Shown here piece after piece: positions 23,992 to 32,906 of a DNA stretch of 64,000 nt. Position 1 is the stretch's first letter; each line of letters begins with the position of its first letter. The stretch spans positions 1,318-65,317 of the forward strand of contig NZ_LMCW01000068.1 in the NCBI RefSeq assembly GCF_001424945.1, written 5' to 3'. The notes beneath the pieces were generated by a model, which was given only the letters and a program-made list of their open reading frames with translations, was not told the origin of the DNA and did no database searches. The position numbers were made by a program, and so were the translations under genes. This DNA is from Rhizobium sp. Root1203 (GTDB lineage Bacteria > Pseudomonadota > Alphaproteobacteria > Rhizobiales > Rhizobiaceae).

Positions 23992-25245
23992 ATGGTGGCA
24001 GCACCAGGCGAGAACATGCGCATCAACGGGGACCGTCTCTGGGACAGCCTCATGGACATGGCAAAGATCGGCCCAGGCATAGCAGGCGGCAACAACCGCC
24101 AGACGCTGACCGATGCAGATGCGGAAGGGCGCAGCCTTTTCAAGAGCTGGTGCGAGGCTGCGGGCTTATCGATGGGGGTCGACAAGATCGGCACGATGTT
24201 CGCGACGCGGCCCGGAACCGATCCGGACGCGCTGCCCGTCTACGTCGGCTCGCATCTGGATACGCAGCCGACCGGCGGCAAGTACGACGGCGTGCTTGGC
24301 GTGCTCGGCGCGCTTGAAGTCGTGCGAACGATGAACGACCTCGGCATCAAGACCAAGCATCCGATCGTCGTCACCAACTGGACCAACGAGGAAGGCGCGC
24401 GGTTCGCTCCCGCCATGCTCGCCTCCGGCGTCTTCGCCGGCGTTCACTCGCTGGAATACGCCTATGACCGCAGGGATCCAGAGGGCAAGACCTTCGGCGA
24501 GGAGCTGAAGCGCATCGGCTGGGTCGGCGACGAGGAGGTCGGCGCGCGCAAGATGCACGCCTACTTCGAGTACCATATCGAACAGGGCCCGATCCTGGAG
24601 GCCGAGGAAAGGCAGATCGGTGTCGTCACCCACTGTCAGGGCCTCTGGTGGCTCGAATTCACGCTGACCGGCAGGGAAGCCCATACGGGTTCAACGCCCA
24701 TGAACCTCCGCGTCAATGCCGGCTTGGCAATGTCCCGCATCGTCGAAATGGTTCAGGACGTCGCCATGGAAAACCAGCCCGGCGCCGTCGGCGGCGTTGG
24801 CCAGGTGTTCTTTTCGCCGAATTCCCGCAACGTGCTTCCGGGCAAGGTCGTCTTCACCGTCGACATCCGCTCGCCTGACAAGGCCAAGCTCGACCGCATG
24901 CGCGCGAAGATCGAAGCCGAAGCACCCAGGATTACCGACGCCCTCGGCGTCGGCTGTTCGATCGAGCCGATCGGTCACTTCGAGCCCGTGACATTCGACC
25001 CGAAGCTCGTCACGGCCGTTCGCAGCGCCGCAGAGCGGCTCGGTTACAGCCACATGAATATCATCTCCGGCGCCGGCCACGACGCCTGCTGGGCAGCCAA
25101 GGTCGCGCCCGCGACGATGGTCATGTGCCCCTGCGTCGGTGGCCTTTCGCACAACGAGGCTGAGGAGATCTCCAAGGAATGGGCCACGGCGGGAGCCGAT
25201 GTCCTGTTCCACGCGGTCATCGAGACGGCGGAAGTTGTTGTTTGA
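23992..25245 (+). CDS. M20-type Zn-dependent amidohydrolase, probable N-carbamoyl-beta-alanine amidase
   Basis: This 417-residue metal-dependent hydrolase has GSHLDTQPTGGKYDGVLGVL and NWTNEEGARF, the metal ligand motifs of the HyuC/allantoate amidohydrolase family. GREAHTGSTPMNLR marks the dimerisation domain. In this locus it most likely performs the last reductive step, hydrolysing carbamoyl-beta-alanine to beta-alanine, NH3 and CO2. Allantoate or hydantoin-derived substrates remain possible. I chose ATG 23992, which has GGGGA upstream; the frame is open to 23926. Confidence 0.87.
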   Translation: MVAAPGENMRINGDRLWDSLMDMAKIGPGIAGGNNRQTLTDADAEGRSLFKSWCEAAGLSMGVDKIGTMFATRPGTDPDALPVYVGSHLDTQPTGGKYDGVLGVLGALEVVRTMNDLGIKTKHPIVVTNWTNEEGARFAPAMLASGVFAGVHSLEYAYDRRDPEGKTFGEELKRIGWVGDEEVGARKMHAYFEYHIEQGPILEAEERQIGVVTHCQGLWWLEFTLTGREAHTGSTPMNLRVNAGLAMSRIVEMVQDVAMENQPGAVGGVGQVFFSPNSRNVLPGKVVFTVDIRSPDKAKLDRMRAKIEAEAPRITDALGVGCSIEPIGHFEPVTFDPKLVTAVRSAAERLGYSHMNIISGAGHDACWAAKVAPATMVMCPCVGGLSHNEAEEISKEWATAGADVLFHAVIETAEVVV

Positions 25246-25247
25246 CG

Positions 25248-25271
25248 GAAGGCGGGATCAATCCCGCCTTC
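25248..25271. terminator. Perfect hairpin between the amidase gene and hydA
   Basis: GAAGGCGGGAT (25248-25258) and ATCCCGCCTTC (25261-25271) are perfect 11-bp arms, so the RNA would fold into a very stable hairpin with a minimal loop. Only a weak pyrimidine tail follows. It may partly terminate or protect the mRNA inside the operon. Confidence 0.5.
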
Positions 25272-25319
25272 TCTATTTCTGGCGGACGCAGAGCCGCGGC
25301 AAAACTCGAGGGAACGATC

Positions 25320-26774
25320 ATGAGCACAGTCATCAAGGGTGGAACAATCGTAACTGCCGACCTGACTTATAAGGCGGACGTGAAGATCGAGGGCGGCAAG
25401 ATCGTCGAGATCGGCCCGAACCTCTCCGGAAACGAGACGCTCGATGCGTCGGGCTGTTACATCATGCCGGGCGGCATCGATCCACACACCCACCTCGAAA
25501 TGCCTTTCATGGGCACCTATTCCTCGGACGACTTCGAGAGCGGCACGCGCGCGGCACTGGCCGGCGGCACGACGATGGTGGTCGACTTCGCGCTTCCCTC
25601 GCCCGGCCAGTCGCTGCTGGAAGCACTGACGATGTGGGACAACAAATCGACCCGCGCCAACTGCGACTATTCCTTCCACATGGCGATCACCTGGTGGAGC
25701 GAGCAGGTCTTCAACGAGATGAAGACCGTTGTTCAGGAAAAAGGCATCAACACCTTCAAGCATTTCATGGCCTACAAGGGCGCGCTGATGGTCAACGACG
25801 ACGAGATGTTCGCCTCGTTCCAGCGCTGCGCCGAGCTCGGCGCCCTGCCACTGGTCCACGCCGAAAACGGCGACGTCGTTGCCTCCCTGTCAGCTAAACT
25901 TCTGGCCGAGGGCAACAACGGCCCGGAGGCCCACGCCTATTCCCGTCCGGCCGAGGTGGAGGGCGAAGCCACCAACCGCGCCATCATGATCGCCGACATG
26001 GCGGGCTGCCCGGTCTATATCGTCCATACCTCCTGCGAACAGGCGCATGAAGCGATCCGCCGCGCCCGCCAGAAGGGCATCCGCGCCTACGGCGAGCCGC
26101 TGATCCAGCATCTGACGCTCGATGAAAGCGAATACTTCGACAAGGATTGGGACCACGCCGCCCGCCGCGTCATGTCCCCTCCCTTCCGCAACAAGCAGCA
26201 CCAGGACTCGCTCTGGGCGGGCCTCGCCTCCGGCTCGCTGCAGGTCGTCGCCACCGACCACTGCGCCTTTACGACAGACCAGAAACGCTATGGCGTCGGC
26301 GATTTCACCAAGATCCCGAACGGCACCGGCGGCCTTCAGGACCGCATGCCGATGCTCTGGACCCATGGCGTCAACACCGGACGCCTGACGATGAACGAGT
26401 TCGTCGCGGTCACCTCAACCAACATCGCCAAGATCCTCAATATCTATCCCCGCAAGGGTGCGATCCTGGTCGGTGCCGATGCCGACCTCGTCGTCTGGGA
26501 TCCGAAACGTTCGAAGACCATCTCGGCCAAGACACAGCAGTCGGCGATCGATTACAACGTCTTCGAAGGCAAAGAGGTTACCGGTCTGCCGCGCTACACG
26601 CTGACGCGCGGAGTGGTCGCCATCGAGGAGGACACGATAAAGACGCGCGAAGGTCATGGCGAGTTCGTCAGGCGGGAGCCGGTCACTGCCGTCAGCAAGG
26701 CGTTGTCGACCTGGAAGGAAATCACCGCGCCGCGCAAGGTCGAGCGTTCGGGCATTCCGGCGAGCGGGGTCTGA
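25320..26774 (+). CDS. hydA: Dihydropyrimidinase
   Basis: This 484-residue cyclic amidohydrolase has the metal motif GGIDPHTHLEMPF, the carbamylated-lysine segment FKHFMAYKGALM, and the later metal ligands LVHAENGD and VATDHCAFT. It opens dihydrouracil or dihydrothymine to the N-carbamoyl-beta-amino acid, the step between PreTA and the M20 amidase. The start is ATG 25320, with GAGGGAACGATC upstream. Confidence 0.93.
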   Translation: MSTVIKGGTIVTADLTYKADVKIEGGKIVEIGPNLSGNETLDASGCYIMPGGIDPHTHLEMPFMGTYSSDDFESGTRAALAGGTTMVVDFALPSPGQSLLEALTMWDNKSTRANCDYSFHMAITWWSEQVFNEMKTVVQEKGINTFKHFMAYKGALMVNDDEMFASFQRCAELGALPLVHAENGDVVASLSAKLLAEGNNGPEAHAYSRPAEVEGEATNRAIMIADMAGCPVYIVHTSCEQAHEAIRRARQKGIRAYGEPLIQHLTLDESEYFDKDWDHAARRVMSPPFRNKQHQDSLWAGLASGSLQVVATDHCAFTTDQKRYGVGDFTKIPNGTGGLQDRMPMLWTHGVNTGRLTMNEFVAVTSTNIAKILNIYPRKGAILVGADADLVVWDPKRSKTISAKTQQSAIDYNVFEGKEVTGLPRYTLTRGVVAIEEDTIKTREGHGEFVRREPVTAVSKALSTWKEITAPRKVERSGIPASGV

Positions 26775-26783
26775 CCGGTGGCT

Positions 26784-27197
26784 TCAGCCCTGCACCACCG
26801 CGTCCAATTCCGGAAGCAGCACGACGCTCTCCTGCTCGTTCGGGTCTGTTCGGGCGATAATCGCCGTGCAGGGCGTGCTGCTGAGATTGGCCGGCAAATG
26901 CGGCACGCCTGCGGGTATGTAAAACAGCTCGCCGGCGTGAACGATGACGTGATGCTCGAGCTTGTCGCCGTACCAGGTGTGTGCCTCGCCGGAGAGCATG
27001 TAGATCGCCGTTTCGTGCGCCTCGTGCAGATGCGCCTTGGCGCGCACGCCGGGCGGGATCGTCAGGAGGTGCATGCAGATGCCCTTGGCGCCGACCGTCT
27101 CGGCAGCGATGCCTTGGAAGTAACTCAGCCCCTGTTTGCCGTCATAGGCGTGGCTCGGGCGGACAATATGACAGGTAGGCTTTGATGTCGCGTCCAT
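26784..27197 (-). CDS. Cupin domain protein
   Basis: This 137-residue single-domain cupin has metal-ligand motifs HLHEAHETAIYMLSGEAHTW and a second motif around IPAGVPHLPANL. The activity is unknown; such proteins may be isomerases, dioxygenases or ligand sensors. It converges on hydA (10-nt gap) and is divergent from the ABC transporter ATPase. This position suggests a link to pyrimidine use, but nothing more can be said. The start at 27197 (MDATS) is favoured over 27203 or 27227. Confidence 0.8.
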   Translation of the reverse strand: MDATSKPTCHIVRPSHAYDGKQGLSYFQGIAAETVGAKGICMHLLTIPPGVRAKAHLHEAHETAIYMLSGEAHTWYGDKLEHHVIVHAGELFYIPAGVPHLPANLSSTPCTAIIARTDPNEQESVVLLPELDAVVQG

Positions 27198-27208
27198 CCT
27201 CATCCTCC

Positions 27209-28081
27209 ATGGAGCTTGCCGGTTCATCGAAAACCGGTACTCATACTATCACTCAAACCGCCTCGGCGCGGGGAAAACAGGATCCATCAGCATTGACGCA
27301 AGCTGCCTCCGTCGTATCCGCCAAGGATCTCTGTCTCACCTATCAGGCCGACGATGCGCCGGTGCATGCGCTGAGCAACGTCAACCTCGATGTGCGCAAG
27401 GGCGACTTCGTCTCCTTCATCGGCCCCTCCGGCTGCGGCAAGACGACGTTTCTGCGGGTCATCGCCGATCTTGAGAGGAAGACCTCCGGCGACATCACCG
27501 TCAACGGCATGACGCCGGAGGAAGCCCGTAAGGCGCGCGCCTACGGCTATGTCTTCCAGGCGCCCGCTCTCTATCCCTGGCGGACGATCGAAAAGAACAT
27601 CGCCCTGCCGCTGGAAATCATGAGCTATCCCTCCGCCGACAGGAAAAAGCGGATTGCCGCGGCTCTCGAACTGGTGAACCTCTCCGGCTTCGAAAAGAAA
27701 TTCCCCTGGCAGCTCTCCGGCGGCATGCAGCAGCGCGCGTCGATCGCCCGCGCCCTGGCCTTCGACGCCGACCTGCTCCTGATGGACGAGCCCTTCGGCG
27801 CCCTCGACGAGATCGTCCGCGACCACCTCAACGAAGAGCTCCTGAAGCTCTGGGCGCGCACCGACAAGACGATCTGCTTCGTCACGCACTCGATCCCGGA
27901 AGCCGTCTACCTCTCGACCAAGATCGTGGTCATGTCGCCCCGTCCGGGCCGCGTCACCGATATCATCGACTCCACCCTTCCGAAGGAACGCCCCTTGGGC
28001 ATCCGCGAGACGCCCGAATTCCTCGAAATCGCCCACCGCGTCCGCGAGGGTCTGAGAGCGGGGCACAGCTATGAGCACTAG
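27209..28081 (+). CDS. NitT/TauT-type ABC transporter ATP-binding protein, probable pyrimidine importer
   Basis: This protein of about 290 residues is an ABC ATPase with Walker A GPSGCGKTT, signature LSGGMQQRASIARAL, Walker B LLLMDEPFGALDE and switch histidine FVTHSIPEAV. It belongs to the nitrate/taurine/thiamine-precursor branch. With the two permeases and the binding protein downstream it forms an importer. Location beside hydA suggests pyrimidines or their ureides. The N-terminal 30 residues are not family-like, so the start (27209, or 27185) is uncertain. Confidence 0.88.
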   Translation: MELAGSSKTGTHTITQTASARGKQDPSALTQAASVVSAKDLCLTYQADDAPVHALSNVNLDVRKGDFVSFIGPSGCGKTTFLRVIADLERKTSGDITVNGMTPEEARKARAYGYVFQAPALYPWRTIEKNIALPLEIMSYPSADRKKRIAAALELVNLSGFEKKFPWQLSGGMQQRASIARALAFDADLLLMDEPFGALDEIVRDHLNEELLKLWARTDKTICFVTHSIPEAVYLSTKIVVMSPRPGRVTDIIDSTLPKERPLGIRETPEFLEIAHRVREGLRAGHSYEH

Positions 28082-28100
28082 GTTCGCCAGTCTTCCCGTC

Positions 28101-28250
28101 TCCCTTGCGGGGAGAAGGTGGCCCGAAGGGTCGGATGAGGGGGCCTTCGCTGCACCCGCGTCCGTCGCTTATCGCTCCGGCCGTTCGCTCCGTTCGTTGC
28201 TCACCACCTCATCCGCCCTACGGGCACCTTCTCCCCGCCGGGGAGAAGAG
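28101..28250. repeat. RIME-type rhizobial intergenic palindrome
   Basis: This large imperfect palindrome lies between two genes of the ABC operon. CGGGGAGAAGGTG (28108-28120) pairs with CACCTTCTCCCCG (28225-28237). The adjoining GCCCGAAGGG and CGGATGAGG pair with CCTCATCCG and CCCTACGGG. This wording (GGGGAGAAGGTG, CCCGAAGGG, GGATGAGG) is that of the RIME elements dispersed in Rhizobiaceae. The right edge supplies the purine-rich ribosome binding site of the next gene. Confidence 0.8.
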
Positions 28251-28261
28251 GAGTGCGCCGC

Positions 28262-29146
28262 ATGAAACCGGACACTCTCAAGGACAAGGTCGTCCCCGTC
28301 GTCTCGATCCTCTGCATGCTGGTTGTCATCTGGTATATCGCCGCTGTCCTGATGAACGCGTCCTTCCAGCGCGACATGAACGCCCGCGCCAACCAGACGC
28401 CGGGAACCGTGGAGTTCATCGAGCAGACTCTCTCGCAGCCCAAGCCGTTGCTCCCTGCCCCGCACCAGGTGGCGCAGAACGTGTTCGAGAACACCTTCCT
28501 GCGCAAGCTCTCGAGCAACCGCAGTCTCGTCTACCACAGCGGCGTCACCCTCTCCTCCACGGTCCTCGGCTTCAGCTTCGGCACGCTGCTCGGCATCCTG
28601 ATTGCCGTCGGCATCGTGCACATCAAGGCGCTCGACCGTAGCCTCATGCCGTGGATCATCACCTCGCAGACCATTCCGATCCTGGCGATTGCCCCGATGG
28701 TGATCGTCGTCCTCGGCGCGATCAACATTACCGGCCTCATACCGAAGGCCCTGATCTCGACCTATCTGTCCTTCTTCCCCGTCACAGTGGGCATGGTGAA
28801 GGGCCTCCGTTCGCCCGAGGTGATGTTCCTCGACCTGATGCGCACCTATAACGCATCCGCGGCGCAGACCTTCTGGAAGCTGCGCGTGCCGGCCTCCGTT
28901 CCCTACCTCTTCACGTCGATGAAGGTTGCGATTGCCGCGAGCCTCGTCGGCGCCATCGTCGGCGAACTGCCGACTGGCGCGGTCGCCGGCATCGGCTCCA
29001 AGCTTCTGGCCGGCTCCTACTACAGCCAGACCATCGACATTTGGGCAGCCCTCGTCGCCGGCTCGGTTCTTGCAGCGCTGCTGATTGCTGTCGTCGGGCT
29101 GGTTGCCAAAATTGTCGACAAGTCGATGGGCGGGAGACCGGCATGA
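28262..29146 (+). CDS. ABC transporter permease (NitT/TauT type), first of two
   Basis: This 294-residue inner membrane permease has about six helices and the coupling motif MRTYNASAAQTFWKLRVPAS that contacts the ATPase. A long hydrophilic periplasmic segment follows the first helix (about 40-95). I use ATG 28262; GTG 28253 is also in frame, and both share the AGAAGAGG binding site at the edge of the RIME element. Its stop overlaps the next permease start (ATGA). Confidence 0.88.
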   Translation: MKPDTLKDKVVPVVSILCMLVVIWYIAAVLMNASFQRDMNARANQTPGTVEFIEQTLSQPKPLLPAPHQVAQNVFENTFLRKLSSNRSLVYHSGVTLSSTVLGFSFGTLLGILIAVGIVHIKALDRSLMPWIITSQTIPILAIAPMVIVVLGAINITGLIPKALISTYLSFFPVTVGMVKGLRSPEVMFLDLMRTYNASAAQTFWKLRVPASVPYLFTSMKVAIAASLVGAIVGELPTGAVAGIGSKLLAGSYYSQTIDIWAALVAGSVLAALLIAVVGLVAKIVDKSMGGRPA

Positions 29147-30270
29147 GGCACATGGATTTTTCCTGGCAGGGGGCGCTTGCCCTTCTCCTCACCGTGTTGG
29201 CGCTGGCGACATTGCCGATCCTTGGCGCGGGTGCTCCGCAACCCGTCTCGGAGACGACGGTGGCATTGACGATCGCCTTGATCGTCGCGACGGCGCTTGT
29301 CTCTTTCGCCCCGCTCCCGAAGCCTTACGTGGCCGCGACCCTGTTCGTGGGCGCGCATTGGGCAGCCTGGATGCTGCTGTCCGGCATCGCCGGCAACGAG
29401 GGGCTCGCGACGAAATCCTTCTTCTGCCTGATGGCCGCCTGCTGGTTGCTGGCCTGGCGCTGCGTCACCGAGCTTTCGGAGATGAAACCCGCGTCAAGCT
29501 CCGAGCGGTCGATCTTGCGGCTCCTCATCCCCGCCATCTTCGGCGCATGGATCCTTATCATCTGGGAATCGCTCACCCGGGGTGCCGGCATTCCGTTCGT
29601 CCTGTTGCCGCCGCCGAGTGCCATCGGCGCACGCATTGTCGGATCGCTCCCGACTCTGGGAGAGGACGTCAGGCAGACGATCTTCAAGGCCGTGCTCGCC
29701 GGCTACGTCATCGGCTGCGCCAGCGGCTTCGTCGTCGCCGTCCTCGCCGACCGCGTCGCCTTCCTGCGCCGGGGCCTGCTTCCGATCGGCAACATGGTTT
29801 CCGCGCTGCCGATGATCGGCGTCGCGCCGATCATGGTCATGTGGTTCGGCTTCGACTGGCAGTCGAAGGCAGCGGTCGTTGTCATTATGACGTTCTTCCC
29901 GATGCTGGTGAACACCGTCGCCGGCCTCGCGGCATCCGGCACGATGGAGCGCGACCTGATGCAGACCTACGCCTCCAACTATTGGCAGACACTGCTGAAG
30001 CTCCGCCTTCCCGCAGCAATGCCCTTCATTTTCAATGCATTGAAGATCAACTCGACGCTGGCGCTGATCGGTGCCATCGTCGCGGAGTTCTTTGGTACGC
30101 CGATCGTCGGCATGGGTTTCCGAATTTCCACCGAGATCGGACGCATGAATGTCGACATGGTCTGGGCGGAAATCGCCGTTGCGGCGCTTGCCGGCTCGAT
30201 CTTCTACGGCGTCGTCGCCCTGGCGGAACGGGCGGTGACTTTCTGGCATCCGTCTATCCGTGGTGGCTAG
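29143..30270 (+). CDS. ABC transporter permease (NitT/TauT type), second of two
   Basis: This 375-residue permease has three or four extra N-terminal helices (about 8-110) ahead of the standard six-helix core. The core carries MQTYASNYWQTLLKLRLPAA as the ATPase-coupling loop. It should form a heterodimer with the first permease. It overlaps the previous gene by 4 nt. The binding protein gene follows after 56 nt. Confidence 0.88.
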   Translation: MRHMDFSWQGALALLLTVLALATLPILGAGAPQPVSETTVALTIALIVATALVSFAPLPKPYVAATLFVGAHWAAWMLLSGIAGNEGLATKSFFCLMAACWLLAWRCVTELSEMKPASSSERSILRLLIPAIFGAWILIIWESLTRGAGIPFVLLPPPSAIGARIVGSLPTLGEDVRQTIFKAVLAGYVIGCASGFVVAVLADRVAFLRRGLLPIGNMVSALPMIGVAPIMVMWFGFDWQSKAAVVVIMTFFPMLVNTVAGLAASGTMERDLMQTYASNYWQTLLKLRLPAAMPFIFNALKINSTLALIGAIVAEFFGTPIVGMGFRISTEIGRMNVDMVWAEIAVAALAGSIFYGVVALAERAVTFWHPSIRGG

Positions 30271-30326
30271 GCGTCGCTTTATTCCCGCGAATGGGATTGA
30301 GGCATAACTTCAGAGGGAACAAGAAA

Positions 30327-31298
30327 ATGAAAAAACTGATTGTTGCAATGATGGCAAGCGCAATGTCGCTTGCGGCAGCCAATGCGATGGCTGCAGACAA
30401 AGTGACGCTGCAGCTGAAATGGGTCACCCAGTCACAATTCGCCGGCTACTACGTCGCCAAGGACAAGGGCTACTACGAAGAAGAAGGCCTCGACGTCGAC
30501 ATCAAGCCGGGCGGCCCCGATATCGCTCCCGAACAGGTGATTGCAGGCGGCGGCGCCGACGTGATCGTCGACTGGATGGGTGGCGCGTTGGTGGCGCGCG
30601 AAAAAGGCGTTCCGCTCGTCAATATCGCCCAGCCCTATCAGAAGTCCGGCATGGAACTGATCTGCCGCAAGGACGGCCCGATCAAGACCGAAGCCGATTT
30701 CAAGGGCCACACGCTCGGCGTCTGGTTCTTCGGCAACGAGTATCCGTTCTTCGCCTGGATGAACAAGCTCGGCCTCAAGACCGAAGGTGGCGCTGATGGC
30801 GTGACCGTGCTGAAGCAAAGCTTCGACGTGCAGCCGCTCCTGCAGAAGCAGGCCGACTGCATCTCCGTCATGACCTACAACGAATACTGGCAGGCGATCG
30901 ATGCCGGCTTCAAGCCTGAAGAACTGACGGTCTTCAACTATACCGCCATGGGCAACGATCTTCTCGAAGACGGCCTCTACGCATCGGAAGAAAAGCTCAA
31001 GGACCCGGCCTTCAAGGAAAAGATGGCCAAGTTCGTCAAGGCTTCGATGAAGGGGTGGAAGTACGCTGTCGAGAACCCGGACGAAGCGGCTGGGATCGTC
31101 GTCGACGCCGGCGGCCAGGACGAGAACCATCAGAAACGCATGATGGGCGAAGTCGCCAAGTTGATCGGTGACGGCACCGGCAAGCTGGATACGACCCTCT
31201 ACGATCGCACGGCCAAGGCCCTCCTTGACCAGAAGATCATCAGCAAGGAGCCGACCGGCGCCTGGACGCACGACATCACCGACGCAGCTGCCAAGTAG
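30327..31298 (+). CDS. Periplasmic substrate-binding protein, NMT1/THI5-like
   Basis: This 323-residue protein has a signal peptide (about 1-22, ending NAMA) and the NMT1/THI5-like fold: VTLQLKWVTQSQFAGYYVAK, then GGADVIVDWMGGALVAREKG. The fold binds pyrimidine-type ligands in ThiY and relatives, which fits the pyrimidine locus. The start is ATG 30327, preceded by AGAGGGAAC. It is the last gene of the importer operon and is followed by a strong terminator. Confidence 0.9.
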   Translation: MKKLIVAMMASAMSLAAANAMAADKVTLQLKWVTQSQFAGYYVAKDKGYYEEEGLDVDIKPGGPDIAPEQVIAGGGADVIVDWMGGALVAREKGVPLVNIAQPYQKSGMELICRKDGPIKTEADFKGHTLGVWFFGNEYPFFAWMNKLGLKTEGGADGVTVLKQSFDVQPLLQKQADCISVMTYNEYWQAIDAGFKPEELTVFNYTAMGNDLLEDGLYASEEKLKDPAFKEKMAKFVKASMKGWKYAVENPDEAAGIVVDAGGQDENHQKRMMGEVAKLIGDGTGKLDTTLYDRTAKALLDQKIISKEPTGAWTHDITDAAAK

Positions 31299-31704
31299 CC
31301 TGCATCGGCTTAAAAAGAGAACGCGCGGAGCTGATCCGCGCGTTTTTCTTTGGCAAAAGAGAAAAATTTCAAGCCCGGGTGTCGCAACACGAGGGGCTCG
31401 GACGTCTTTATGACATACGAACCTGATCAACTATCGTAATGCTTGCATAACCTGCCAGTGATTGATTTGCATGCCGATGGTAATTAATGTGAATCTCAGG
31501 AGGAATTATTTTCTGCCGGACTTGCGCGATGGACAAAACGATACCACGTACAATCCGATTTTGCCGGACGAGGGACTTCTCAATTATGAGACGGCAAAAG
31601 ACGCAAAAATAATTCTGAGAATACAAATACTGAAACGGGCCTTTTCGCGAGCTGAGGACAACGCGCGAGTTTGGCTGACCTTGTCAAGGACTGGACGAAG
31701 ACGC
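31299..31704. promoter_or_regulatory. Intergenic region: terminator, then AT-rich promoter region of the efflux operon
   Basis: A terminator lies at 31320-31351: AACGCGCGG pairs with CCGCGCGTT and T-rich sequence follows. From 31352 to 31704 the DNA is AT-rich and must hold the efflux operon promoter. I see an isolated AGGAGGAAT (31499-31507) and an open frame continuous with the next gene back to 31462, but neither looks like a real coding start. No convincing regulator site is visible. Confidence 0.6.
31320..31351 (+). terminator. Rho-independent terminator of the pyrimidine importer operon
   Basis: A 9-bp GC-rich stem (31320-31328 with 31336-31344) and a 7-nt loop are followed by TTTCTTT, 22 nt after the binding-protein stop. 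Confidence 0.88.
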
Positions 31705-32895
31705 ATGGCACGCACGCCGCTCAACATTCTACGCGCCTCCACTGTGCTCCTGGTTGCTTTGGCGGCTTCGGCCGTATTTGCCCAGGAATCACCGGTCGCC
31801 AAACCGCAGCAGAATCTGCCCGCTATCGTGGTAACGAAAGCATCCAACCGCACGCTGGTGGACCGCGTCATCGCGACGGGAACGGTAAAGCCGGTCGAGG
31901 AGATATACATCCAGCCTCAGGTCGAGGGCCTGTCGATTCGCGCGCTGAACGCCGATGTCGGCGACAAGGTCCGCTCGGGCAGCGCGCTGGCCACGCTCAA
32001 CGATGACGCTCTCCTGCTCCAGAAGAGCCAGCTGCAGGCCACCAAGGCCAAGAACGAGGCAAGCCTGGCGCAGCTGCGCTCCCAGCTGATCGAAGCGCAG
32101 GCCAATGCCGAACAGGCACGGCAGCAGCAGGCCCGCGCCCAGGAGATGGGCAAGAAAGGCACCGTTTCCACGGCGACGGTCGAGCAGGCCGATGCCGCTG
32201 CAGCATCCGCAAACGCCCGCGTATCGTCCGCCGAACAGGCAATCCAGGTCGCAATAGCCGATATCAAGGTCACCGACAGCCAGATCGCCGACGCCGACCT
32301 CAAGCTTGCAAGGACGGATGTCAAAACACCGGTCGATGGCACGGTTTCCGCCAAGAGCGCCAAGGTTGGCGCCATTGCGTCGGGCACCGGCGAACCGCTC
32401 TTCACCATCATCCGCGACGACAAGATCGAACTCGTTGCAGAGGTCGGAGAGACCGACATCGTCAAGATCGAGCCCGGCCAGAAGGCGACGCTATCGCTTT
32501 CGGGCAGCCGCGAAAAGCTGTCGGGCTCGGTTCGCCTCGTTTCGCCGACGGTCGATCCTCTGACGCGCCTTGGTCTCGTCCATATCCTCATCGACGACAG
32601 CAGCAAGGCGCGCGCCGGCATGTACGGCAGTGCCGAGATCATCGTGCGCACGGCTGAGAACGTCGCACTGCCGCTTTCGGCCGTGCTGACGGGCAATGAC
32701 GGTTCCTCTGCCCGCAAGGTCGAGGGCAACGTCGTAAAATTCGTCAAGGTCGAGACAGGCATCCAGGATGGCGCCTATGTCGAGATCACCAAAGGACTGA
32801 CCTCTGGCGAGGAAGTCGTTGCCAAGGCGGGCGCCTACGTCCGCGACGGCGACCGCATCACGCCGGTTCGTGAACAGCCCCCGGCTTCCAACTAA
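31705..32895 (+). CDS. RND efflux periplasmic adaptor (membrane fusion protein)
   Basis: This 396-residue adaptor begins with a signal peptide (about 1-28, ending AVFAQ). It then shows a lipoyl half-domain (EEIYIQPQVEGLSIRALNAD), a long helical hairpin rich in Gln/Ala (about 110-195), the second lipoyl half (VKTPVDGTVSAKSAKVGAIA), a beta-barrel and a membrane-proximal domain. It joins the RND pump to an outer membrane factor, whose gene is not adjacent. The RND gene follows after 11 nt. The start 31705 is chosen for the signal peptide. Confidence 0.9.
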   Translation: MARTPLNILRASTVLLVALAASAVFAQESPVAKPQQNLPAIVVTKASNRTLVDRVIATGTVKPVEEIYIQPQVEGLSIRALNADVGDKVRSGSALATLNDDALLLQKSQLQATKAKNEASLAQLRSQLIEAQANAEQARQQQARAQEMGKKGTVSTATVEQADAAAASANARVSSAEQAIQVAIADIKVTDSQIADADLKLARTDVKTPVDGTVSAKSAKVGAIASGTGEPLFTIIRDDKIELVAEVGETDIVKIEPGQKATLSLSGSREKLSGSVRLVSPTVDPLTRLGLVHILIDDSSKARAGMYGSAEIIVRTAENVALPLSAVLTGNDGSSARKVEGNVVKFVKVETGIQDGAYVEITKGLTSGEEVVAKAGAYVRDGDRITPVREQPPASN

Positions 32896-32906
32896 GAGAC
32901 GGCCCG

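Noticed and set aside
31462..31704. N-terminal extension of the efflux adaptor
   Set aside because: The frame is open, but a clear signal peptide begins at 31705 and the upstream residues look random.
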